In this document: positions 7,668 to 14,560 of the stretch, in pieces
Position numbering within the stretch: position 1 is the first letter of the stretch
How the letters are laid out: each line of letters begins with the position of its first letter
NCBI RefSeq assembly: GCF_036108815.1
Contig: NZ_CP107985.1
Span: 5,332,001-5,396,000, forward strand
Length of the DNA: 64,000 nucleotides
Reading direction: 5' to 3'
Source of the DNA: Streptomyces sp. NBC_00353
GTDB lineage: Bacteria > Actinomycetota > Actinomycetes > Streptomycetales > Streptomycetaceae
Notes under the pieces: model-generated
What the model was told of the DNA's origin: nothing
The model's database searches: none
What the model saw: only the letters and a program-made list of their open reading frames with translations
Translations under genes and position numbers: made by a program

Positions 7668-8216
7668 ATGGACGCAGCTCAGCAAGAGGCAACGGCAAGA
7701 GCCAGGGAGCTTCAGCGCAGTTGGTACGGAGAGCCACTGGGGGCGCTCTTCCGTAGGCTGATCGATGATCTCGGCCTGAATCAGGCCCGGCTCGCCGCCG
7801 TACTCGGGCTGTCCGCCCCCATGCTCTCCCAGCTGATGAGCGGCCAGCGCGCGAAGATCGGCAACCCGGCGGTCGTCCAGCGTGTCCAGGCCCTGCAGGA
7901 ACTGGCCGGCCATGTCGCCGACGGCAGCGTCAGCGCGGGGGAGGCCACCGACCGCATGGAAGAGATCAAGAAGTCCCAGGGCGGTTCCGTCCTCACCGGC
8001 ACCGGTCAGACCTCGACCACCGGCGGGGCACCCACCGTCCGGCGTGTGGTCCGCGAGATCCAGTCGCTGCTGCGGTCGGTATCGGCCGCCGGGGACATCA
8101 TCGATGCCGCCGACTCCCTCGCCCCGACCCACCCGGAACTGGCAGAGTTCCTCAAGGTGTACGGAGCAGGGCGCACCGCGGACGCTGTCGCGCACTACGA
8201 GGGACACCAGGGCTAG
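7668..8216 (+). CDS. Helix-turn-helix DNA-binding protein
   Basis: 182 aa, ATG start after GGGGAGA. A lambda-repressor-like HTH at about residues 35-60 (LGLNQARLAAVLGLSAPMLS then QLMSGQR) is followed by a helical C-terminal region with an ALQEL...EATDRMEEIKKSQ stretch and a second helical part (VVREIQSLLRSV). The gene lies 80 bp upstream of the Ser/Thr kinase gene on the same strand and probably shares its transcript. Such kinase neighbours can be phosphorylation targets, but nothing in the sequence proves this. DNA target and role are unknown. Confidence 0.8.
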   Translation: MDAAQQEATARARELQRSWYGEPLGALFRRLIDDLGLNQARLAAVLGLSAPMLSQLMSGQRAKIGNPAVVQRVQALQELAGHVADGSVSAGEATDRMEEIKKSQGGSVLTGTGQTSTTGGAPTVRRVVREIQSLLRSVSAAGDIIDAADSLAPTHPELAEFLKVYGAGRTADAVAHYEGHQG

Positions 8217-8296
8217 GGCCTGTCCGACAAGTCCTAGGGCACTACCCCGAGAGCCGGGCACGAGCCGAAACAGGAACTGGGAGCGGGCGCAGCGCA

Positions 8297-9694
8297 ATGG
8301 GTGAGGTCTTCGCGGGTCGGTACGAGCTGATCGATCCGATCGGACGTGGTGGCGTCGGCGCCGTCTGGCGTGCCTGGGACCACCGGCGCCGCCGGTACGT
8401 GGCGGCCAAGGTGCTCCAGCAGAGCGACGCGCACACGCTGCTGCGCTTCGTCCGCGAGCAGGCACTGCGGATCGAGCATCCGCATGTGCTCGCCCCGGCC
8501 AGTTGGGCTGCGGACGACGACAAGGTCCTGTTCACCATGGATCTGGTCAGCGGCGGCTCGCTGGCACATGTCATCGGCGACTACGGCCCGCTGCCCCCGC
8601 GCTTCGTCTGCACGCTGCTGGACCAGCTGTTGTCCGGGCTGTCGACGGTGCACGCGGAGGGGGTCGTGCACCGCGACATCAAGCCCGCCAACATCCTGAT
8701 GGAGGCCACCGGCACCGGCCGGCCGCATCTGCGGCTCTCCGACTTCGGTATCTCCATGCGCAAGGGCGAGCCGCGCCTCACCGAGACCAACTATGTGGTG
8801 GGAACGCCGGGTTACTTCGCGCCCGAGCAGATGATGGGTGCGGAGCCCGACTTCCCGGCGGATCTCTTCGCCGTCGGTCTCGTCGCGCTGTATCTGTTGC
8901 AGGGTCAGAAGCCCGACTCCAGGGCTCTCGTCGAGCATTTCGCGTCGCACGGCACGCCCAGCGCCCCGCAAGGCATCCCGGAACCGCTGTGGCAGGTCCT
9001 CGCGGGCCTGCTCCAGCCGGATCCTCATGCCCGGTTCCGGACGGCCACGGGCGCGCGCAAGGCCCTGACCGCCGCTGTCGAGATGCTGCCGGAGCCCGGC
9101 GTCGACGACGAACCGGTGGAGGTCTTCGACCAGATCGGCCCGCTGCCCGCCGGATTCGGTCCCGCAGGCCCCCTCGCGGCCCCCCGAACTCCCGCCCAAC
9201 CCACGCATGCCTCGCAGAACGTACAGATCACACCCACGGGCCAGGAACTCCAGCAGGACGCCCATCTGTCCAAACAGCCGCCTGTACAGCCGTCCGTACC
9301 GCAGCCGCACACCCCGTCGCCGTCCCAGATGTCGGAGACGGGCAGCTTCCACCTCGCCCCGCCTCCGCAGCAGCCACCCAGCCCCCAGCCACAGGCCCAG
9401 CCCCAGCCGGTGCAGCCGGCCGTTTTCCCCCATCCGCTCCCGGCGCATACAGGCTCCCCTTTCCCTGCCGCCGCGCCGGATCCCTCCCAGGCCCCGACAG
9501 CCGCGGTGCAGCACGAACAAGCTCTCACTCGTGCTTACACCGCTCAGCAGCCGCAGGTTCCCCATCCCACAGTGGGAGTTCCCGCGCACGTTCCGCAGAA
9601 GCGTCCGGGACCGCCCCCGAAGGTGGCGGTCCCGGTCCTGCTGGTGGCGCTGATCTGTTTCGCCGTGGGCATCTGGGCGCTGACGCAGACCTGA
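8297..9694 (+). CDS. Serine/threonine protein kinase, membrane-anchored
   Basis: 465 aa. N-terminal Hanks-type kinase domain (about 1-270): glycine loop GRGGVGAVW, the ATP Lys in YVAAKVL (Lys38), catalytic HRDIKPANIL (Asp127), DFG (Asp149) and GTPGYFAPEQ. All key residues are present, so it should be active. A long Pro/Gln-rich linker (about 280-430) leads to one membrane segment at the very C-terminus (VPVLLVALICFAVGIWAL) with only a few residues beyond it. There is therefore no external PASTA or sensor domain, unlike PknB; any signal must come from the cytoplasm or a partner. It follows the HTH gene and converges on a secreted-protein gene. Confidence 0.93.
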   Translation: MGEVFAGRYELIDPIGRGGVGAVWRAWDHRRRRYVAAKVLQQSDAHTLLRFVREQALRIEHPHVLAPASWAADDDKVLFTMDLVSGGSLAHVIGDYGPLPPRFVCTLLDQLLSGLSTVHAEGVVHRDIKPANILMEATGTGRPHLRLSDFGISMRKGEPRLTETNYVVGTPGYFAPEQMMGAEPDFPADLFAVGLVALYLLQGQKPDSRALVEHFASHGTPSAPQGIPEPLWQVLAGLLQPDPHARFRTATGARKALTAAVEMLPEPGVDDEPVEVFDQIGPLPAGFGPAGPLAAPRTPAQPTHASQNVQITPTGQELQQDAHLSKQPPVQPSVPQPHTPSPSQMSETGSFHLAPPPQQPPSPQPQAQPQPVQPAVFPHPLPAHTGSPFPAAAPDPSQAPTAAVQHEQALTRAYTAQQPQVPHPTVGVPAHVPQKRPGPPPKVAVPVLLVALICFAVGIWALTQT

Positions 9695-9747
9695 GTTCGC
9701 CGCCCTCAGCCGCTGACGGCTCCGGACCGCCAGGCCCGCGCCCGGAA

Positions 9748-11100
9748 TCACCAGGCCTGCGGCGGACCTCCGTACGGCGGCTGTCCGGCCGTGCCCACGG
9801 CTGCCTGCCCGCCCGCGACGGTCTCCGCGCGTCGCCGCGCGAGCAGCGTCCACGCCCCGAGCCCGAGCACGAGCACGGCGCCCGCGCCGATCCCGACGGC
9901 GGCAACCACCTTCATCGTGTCGCTCTTGGCGGCCTGCGGGGCGCTCTGCCCGCTCCTGGCCATGTCCTTGTCGTCCTGTGTGACACCGAAGACCCCGGCG
10001 GAACCCTCGTACGGCGACGGACCCGCGGCGTTCTCGACCTTCACCTTGAGGGTCATCGGGATCGCCTTCTTGCCGTAAGCTTTCTCGACCTCCGGGCTCA
10101 GCGTCACCGACAGGTAGTACCAGCCCGCGAACCGCATGGCGCTGACATCGGCGCCGGAGGCGAACCGGTTCTCGTACGCCACCGGGGGCAGCGGATCCAG
10201 TGACACGGAGGCCGGCCTGCCGGAGTACGACAGCGGCGAGGCCTCGTCGACATGGCCGTGCGCCGGATTGTCCAGGGACAGCGCGAGCGCGCTGCCTACG
10301 TATTCGTCCGATCCGTCGACGCTGTTGCCGAGATCGACGGTGGCGAAGATCTGCTGTCCCCAGTCCACCGGCACCTGGTAGAAGCGGGTCTGCCCCGGCT
10401 CGATGCTGTCATCCCACTCGCCGGTCTCCAGGCTGGTGGCGTCGTAATAACTGGTGCCGCCCGGCCGCTCCTGCGCGGCCTGGGTGGGCGGTGACGGCGA
10501 CGCCGACGGCCAGTTCGCCGGCGCCTCGGTCGGTACCGACCCGCCCTTCTTCAGCTTCGGCTCCGACTCGTAGCGGAGCTCCAGGTCCCACTCCTCCGGA
10601 GTCGAGGTCTCCTTGCCCTCCCGCTCGACCAGCACGTTGTACGTACCGGCCTCGTTGCAGGTGGTGCTGTCCTTCTCCGGGACCCGGTACGCGTAAGCGG
10701 CGATCGGGCGGGGGAACTCCGCCGACTCGAACCTGGCATCCTCCGAGCTGCACTGCAGGTCGGTGCTGTCCCGGATGCTGACCTTAATGCCGTCCCCGTA
10801 CGCGACCTGACCACCGAGCTTGGGCACCGCCACCGCCGAGACATACGCATTCGTGTCGGCATCGAGGTCGAGGCGGTAGTAGAGCTTCTCGCCCGGCTTG
10901 ATCGAGCTCTTGTACACGGATCCGGGGGTCAGTGCCGACGCGTCGGTGCTGACCTCCGCGCCCCGAACCGCCTTGGCCTCGGGGTCGAAGGTGTACGGAG
11001 CAGGCTCCCCGGCCGCGTACGCCTGCCCCGGCAGCGCCGCCACCGCGCACATCGCCGCGACCGCGGTCAGCGTCGCCCGGCCCCTGTTGCGCTGCCTCAT
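9748..11100 (-). CDS. Secreted, C-terminally membrane-anchored protein
   Basis: 450 aa from ATG 11100. N-terminal signal peptide (about residues 9-31, ending AYAAGEPAPY), a large external region of beta-rich character, then a membrane segment near the end (VVAAVGIGAGAVLVLGLGAW) and a short Gly/Pro-rich cytoplasmic tail. Two external Cys (in DLQCSSED and STTCNEAG) could form a disulfide. The segment WYYLSVTLSPEVEKAYGKK resembles the corresponding part of the neighbouring vWA protein remnant (FCISVTLGARAAEI), so the two were probably related and co-expressed. They overlap by one base. No enzyme motif is seen; it looks like a surface or scaffold protein. Confidence 0.8.
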   Translation of the reverse strand: MRQRNRGRATLTAVAAMCAVAALPGQAYAAGEPAPYTFDPEAKAVRGAEVSTDASALTPGSVYKSSIKPGEKLYYRLDLDADTNAYVSAVAVPKLGGQVAYGDGIKVSIRDSTDLQCSSEDARFESAEFPRPIAAYAYRVPEKDSTTCNEAGTYNVLVEREGKETSTPEEWDLELRYESEPKLKKGGSVPTEAPANWPSASPSPPTQAAQERPGGTSYYDATSLETGEWDDSIEPGQTRFYQVPVDWGQQIFATVDLGNSVDGSDEYVGSALALSLDNPAHGHVDEASPLSYSGRPASVSLDPLPPVAYENRFASGADVSAMRFAGWYYLSVTLSPEVEKAYGKKAIPMTLKVKVENAAGPSPYEGSAGVFGVTQDDKDMARSGQSAPQAAKSDTMKVVAAVGIGAGAVLVLGLGAWTLLARRRAETVAGGQAAVGTAGQPPYGGPPQAW

Positions 11101-11752
11101 CACGCGCTTCCCCTCGTCGTCTGGGTGGCCACCCTGCGGCGGCTGCGCACGAACACGAGCCCCGCGATCACAACCACCACGGCGCCCGCCCCGGCAGCGG
11201 CCGCGATGCCCGTCCATCCTGCCCCGCCCGTACCATCGCTGTCTGCGGCCGCAGTCGAATTGCCCCTCTTGTCCGGCCCGTTGTCCGTCTTCTTCCCGAG
11301 GACGGCCGCACCGTGCTCCGGTCCGGCCCGCTCGTCGCCGAGCACTGATACCCGAAGCACCACGCCGATCTGCGGGTTCTCGGCGATCTCAGCGGCCCGC
11401 GCACCCAGCGTCACGGAAATGCAGAACTCGCCAGACCGTCCACGACCGTGCCCACTGCGCTACGCGCAGTCTCCATCCGGGTCCGGCCGGTGCCGTCGTC
11501 GTCCGCCATGGATCCGGAGGAGTCGAGCACCATGACAAGGCTGCTGTTGTCCGGGGCAGCCATGCCCGGCGGCGCGGCAGCTGCACCATGGGCGCCGTGG
11601 GCTCCGGATCCCGCCGCCGCGGCCGGCAGCGCTCCTGCCATCAGGGCGAGCAGCGCCCCGCCGGCCCATGTCCCCACTGCTGTTGCAGTCCAGCGGTGAT
11701 TGAGTCCTCTCACCCGTGCCCCCTCGGCCGAAATTCCGGCTTCTTTGCTCAC
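11100..11752 (-). pseudogene. Remnant of a vWA-domain membrane protein
   Basis: The 5' part (GTG 11752 to stop 11411) encodes a signal peptide and the start of a von Willebrand factor A domain, with the metal-site motif DSSGSMADDDG, then stops soon after TARSAVGTVVDGL. The 3' part (11414 to 11100, another frame) encodes the end of the same kind of protein: VTLGARAAEIAENPQ, a linker, a membrane segment and a basic tail. Intact relatives carry several hundred residues between these parts. The simplest reading is an internal deletion with frameshift near 11430. A GTGA overlap makes it look like two small genes, but neither half would fold as a known domain. The downstream secreted protein appears intact. 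Confidence 0.8.
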
Positions 11753-11863
11753 GCAACTTATTGATTTGCGTAGGTGAACTCAAGGGCACAGGTGTCACGG
11801 TCCCGCAACAGCACGAGGCCCCGGCCGCTCAGCGACCGGGGCCCCGCAAAAGGCTGTTCTGTC

Positions 11864-11998
11864 TCACACACCCGAACCTGCGGGCACGGAGTCAGTCGCC
11901 TCCGTCCACAGATCCTGCTCGGCGCGATCCGCCTGGATCTGGCGGTACACGAGGAGCCCGCCGATGGCGGCCAGTGCGACCAGGAGAAGCTTCTTCAC
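11864..11998 (-). CDS. DLW-39 family small protein
   Basis: 44 aa: a membrane or signal-anchor segment (KKLLLVALAAIGGLLVYRQI) followed by the family signature RAEQDLWTEATD, which contains the D-L-W that names it. GTG start at 11998. Family knowledge: a tiny protein found close to gyrA and tRNA-Ile in many actinobacteria; function unknown. Here it is separated from gyrA by the DUF3566 gene, tRNA-Ile, an element relic and the DUF6344 gene, which suggests insertions between once-adjacent genes. Confidence 0.88.
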   Translation of the reverse strand: MKKLLLVALAAIGGLLVYRQIQADRAEQDLWTEATDSVPAGSGV

Positions 11999-12272
11999 CG
12001 CGCGACCTCGTCTTTCCTTGACGTAGGAGACTTCTGCCGCCCGACTATACACACCGGCCGATATCGATCGGTTACCTCCCCGCGACCCGGCCGGCGCCCG
12101 GGCAAACCCCACCATCCCGACCAGCCCGCGCCGACTCGTCCAGCCCGGTTGAACCATACGAGTGGTGTTCATCTGAAGATCGGCGGATCGCTGGCGTCGA
12201 TCCCTGAAATCGCAAGCCGGATCCACATCATCAGAAAGGTAAGCAAACCGGACCACCCGAAAGCGAGGGGCC

Positions 12273-12641
12273 ATGAGCGCCTTCAAGGTCAAGAGCATCT
12301 GGACCGCCTTCATCACCGCCTTCTTCGCGCTTCTCGCGTCGATGGGGCTCATCAGCGCCCCCGCCGCGACCGCGCAGCAGCCGACGGCCACGAACCAGGA
12401 GCACACGGGTGCTGCCACCGCAACCGCGACCACTCCGTCGGTGCGATGGACCCTTCCGCGTGACAGGGCGCTGCCCCCCACCATGAAGCAGCGCATCCGC
12501 GCCGAGGCGCACGGCTCGTCACCGGCCGCCAGGAATCTGACCGTGGACACGAGGAACACCCTGGGCGCCACAGGCACCACAGGTGCCGCCCGCATCGCTC
12601 ACGGCGCCCCGGCGGGAAAGGCATCACCCCTTCCACCGTGA
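12273..12641 (+). CDS. DUF6344-type secreted small protein
   Basis: 122 aa with an N-terminal signal-like segment (VKSIWTAFITAFFALLASMG, then SAPAATAQQ). A Thr/Ala-rich mature part contains a conserved-looking core LPRDRALPPTMKQRIRAEAH and ends in a low-complexity Gly/Thr tail. ATG at 12273 after CGAGGGG. It resembles the Streptomyces DUF6344 family; function unknown. It is divergent from DLW-39 and closed by a terminator with a T-run. It is intact and codon use is normal. Confidence 0.7.
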   Translation: MSAFKVKSIWTAFITAFFALLASMGLISAPAATAQQPTATNQEHTGAATATATTPSVRWTLPRDRALPPTMKQRIRAEAHGSSPAARNLTVDTRNTLGATGTTGAARIAHGAPAGKASPLPP

Positions 12642-12664
12642 GAGCGGCGCACCCGACGCACAGG

Positions 12665-12700
12665 GCCCCTGGTCCGGTTCACACCGGACGGGGGCTTTTT
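12665..12700 (+). terminator. Terminator of the DUF6344 gene
   Basis: GC-rich hairpin (GCCCC..GTCCGGT TCAC ACCGGAC..GGGGC) followed by TTTTT, starting 24 nt after the stop. Confidence 0.85.
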
Positions 12701-12882
12701 CGTGCGCCCGCGGACGCCCTCGCGGCGTTGCACCGTCCCACGCGCGACAACCGCACCCGGCCGGCCCGTAAGCCCCCACCACAACCGCCCCCGGCGCAAC
12801 CGATCCCCCAACAGCGCCAGGCGAACCGCAGACAACGGAGAACCCCGACACGCGCAGGCAGCCCGCACACCCCCGCGCACAC

Positions 12883-12920
12883 AGAAGGCCCGGTATCTCC
12901 GAAGAGATACCGGGCCTTCT
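12883..12920. terminator. Strong symmetric hairpin
   Basis: 17-bp perfect stem (12883-12899 with 12904-12920), loop CGAA, ending 10 nt from the partial tRNA-Ile copy. It may be the original terminator of that tRNA locus, displaced by the element. Confidence 0.75.
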
Positions 12921-12930
12921 GTTGTCCCTG

Positions 12931-12973
12931 TGGGGCCAACAGGATTTGAACCTATGGCCTCATCCTTACCAGG
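12931..12973 (-). repeat. 43-nt partial copy of the tRNA-Ile 3' half (attachment-site relic)
   Basis: Read on the minus strand, this covers the anticodon 3' arm, T-arm and acceptor 3' strand of tRNA-Ile. It matches the intact gene (13712-13754) at 40 of 43 positions, then identity ends abruptly. The 5' half is absent, so no tRNA is made. This is the typical scar of an element integrated at a tRNA 3' end. Differences: C/T at the seventh base, A/G at the 24th and C/T at the 39th. Confidence 0.85.
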
Positions 12974-13401
12974 TCGGTCCGTGGGCGTCGCGCACCACGG
13001 CCAGTCCTGGCCGGTGCTGGGTCCACCTGCCGCGTGAGTCCGGCGGGATTCGCCGGTACCGGCAGTGTTGGTGTCAGCCACTGATGTCATCGCCGGATGG
13101 CTCTCTTGGGGCGCCTTGTGCCGCCTCGCCTTCCTCGTCCTCGTCGCACCCATGGCGTCGGGCAAACGCTGCCGTGCCTGCTCCAGACGACCGGCGTGGT
13201 CGCGCATGAAGATCTCAACGAGCGACTTCTCCAGGGTGCCGGAGATCGCGTAGATGCCTGACGGCGCGGTCCGGGACGATCGCATCGAGTGGATGACGAC
13301 CCGCGGGAAGCGGCGGCCATGCTCGCCGACCTTCTGGGAGATCCGCTCATCGGCCTGATGTCGGCCGACAATCACGAGCGCAAGCATGATCGGCGAGAGG
13401 G

Positions 13402-13563
13402 CTAGGGGCTCCGCTGAGCGAAGGCCCAAGCGAACCACGCCACGCCGATCACGCAGATCACGAATCCCGCGAGAAGGATCCAACGCACAAAGGCCCAATC
13501 CAGCTTCCCGCGCTCGAAGGGATCCCCGTCATCGGTGCTGTCGGACCAACCGTGATCAGTCAT
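13402..13563 (-). CDS. 53-aa membrane protein inside the relic
   Basis: MTDHGWSDSTDDGDPFERGK followed by one membrane segment (about residues 25-45, FVRWILLAGFVICVIGVAWF) and a short basic end. The acidic head and single clean membrane span look like a real small protein. The ribosome site is weak (AGGGACAGCGGGGGC). It could be element cargo or a host gene captured between the tRNA copies. Function unknown. Confidence 0.5.
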   Translation of the reverse strand: MTDHGWSDSTDDGDPFERGKLDWAFVRWILLAGFVICVIGVAWFAWAFAQRSP

Positions 13564-13670
13564 GGCGCCCCCGCTGTCCCTGAGGTGTGAGCCTCGGCAC
13601 AGCAGCCGAACCCACTGCACTCGGGGCTGCTGGCAGATCTGCTCATTGGCTGATGTCAGCCGGAGATGTC

Positions 13671-13704
13671 AAAGACCCCCAACCATGATCGGTTGGGGGT
13701 CTTT
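13671..13704 (-). terminator. Terminator of tRNA-Ile
   Basis: 14-bp perfect stem AAAGACCCCCAACC / GGTTGGGGGTCTTT, loop ATGATC, ending 8 nt from the tRNA 3' end. The A/T-ended stem gives a T-run on the minus strand. Confidence 0.85.
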
Positions 13705-13711
13705 GTACTGG

Positions 13712-13785
13712 TGGGGCTAACAGGATTTGAACCTGTGGCCTCATCCTTATCAGGGATGCGCTCTAACCAACTGAGCTATAGCCCC
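13712..13785 (-). tRNA. tRNA-Ile (GAT anticodon)
   Basis: 74-nt cloverleaf: acceptor GGGGCTA paired with TAGCCCC, D-arm AGCTCAGTTGGTTAGAGC, anticodon loop CTGATAA with GAT, T-arm GGTTCAAATCC, discriminator A, CCA not encoded. It lies downstream of gyrA and the DUF3566 gene, a conserved actinobacterial arrangement. Its 3' half is duplicated at 12931-12973. Confidence 0.97.
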
Positions 13786-13855
13786 GCCGCGCTGCGCGCT
13801 GACTTCTGAAGATTAGCGCACGTCGGGGCCAGTCCCAAAATCGATACCCGAAGCC

Positions 13856-14557
13856 CTACTCGTCCTCGGCCAGCGTGAGCTCCACGCCGCCCACGAAGCC
13901 CGCCGACAAGTTGTAGATGAAGGCGCCCAGCGTCGCCAGCGCGGTGGCCAGCACCACGTCGATCACCGCGATGACCGACGTGAAGATGAGAACGCGCGGA
14001 AGCGACAGGAACGACTGCAGATCGAAGCCGTTGCTCTCGTTGGAACCGGTCGCCTCGCTGATCGTGCCGCCCACGGTGGAGAAGACGCCCATGGCGTCCA
14101 TCACCATCCACAGGACCGCGGCCGCCACGATGGTGCAGATGCCGAGCGCGATGGAGAGCAGGAAGCTGACCTTCATCACCGACCACGGGTCGGCCTTCGC
14201 CACCCGCAGTCGCGCCTTACGGATGCGCGGAGTTGTCCGCGCCCCCGTCCGGGGCAGACGGGTCGCCTGCGTGCCACCGGCGCCCTGTGTGCCGTGCTGC
14301 TGCGCTCCTTGGGGCCGGCCGCCCTGCGTCCCGCCCGCGGGCGAGGCGTACGCCTGTGGCGGGTGGTAAGGCCCGCCTGCCTGCCCCGGTGCGGGCTCGC
14401 GCTCACCGGGCAGCGGCCCGGTCGCGTATCCCTCGTACTGGGGCTGAGGCCCCCGGGTGTCTGTCACAGTGCCCCCTTGGGAGTCCGTGGCAGGGCCACG
14501 GGCACCGTTCGCTCCAGCTCCGGAAGCGGCCGAACCGGCGCCCGTGGCTCCACTCAC
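13856..14557 (-). CDS. DUF3566 membrane protein
   Basis: 233 aa. Long disordered N-terminus rich in Gly, Gln and Pro (about 1-130), then the DUF3566 domain. The first membrane helix is around VSFLLSIALGICTIVAAAVL, the second around VLIFTSVIAVIDVVLATALA, and the acidic end is VELTLAEDE. GTG start at 14557, only 3 nt past the gyrA stop, so it is co-transcribed with gyrBA. Family knowledge: always found next to gyrA in actinobacteria; function unknown, and a membrane link to replication or topology is only a guess. Confidence 0.9.
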   Translation of the reverse strand: MSGATGAGSAASGAGANGARGPATDSQGGTVTDTRGPQPQYEGYATGPLPGEREPAPGQAGGPYHPPQAYASPAGGTQGGRPQGAQQHGTQGAGGTQATRLPRTGARTTPRIRKARLRVAKADPWSVMKVSFLLSIALGICTIVAAAVLWMVMDAMGVFSTVGGTISEATGSNESNGFDLQSFLSLPRVLIFTSVIAVIDVVLATALATLGAFIYNLSAGFVGGVELTLAEDE

Positions 14558-14560
14558 GCT

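Larger units (their letters stand above)
12974..13711. mobile_element. Decayed integrated-element relic at tRNA-Ile
   Basis: About 740 bp lie between the partial tRNA copy and the intact tRNA-Ile, on the tRNA's 3' side, exactly where an integrative element would sit. A leftward reading frame (roughly 13400 to 12980, minus) encodes degraded protein-like sequence, with KSLVEIFMRDHAGRLEQARQ and LPDAMGATRTRKARR among it, running into the tRNA copy. An integrase C-terminus is often found at this place, but I cannot identify it firmly. A rightward 28-codon tail (13319-13405, MLADLLGDPLIGLMSADNHE) also looks like the end of a lost gene. Part of it is repeated imperfectly at about 13633-13663. No complete transposase or integrase remains. 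Confidence 0.6.
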
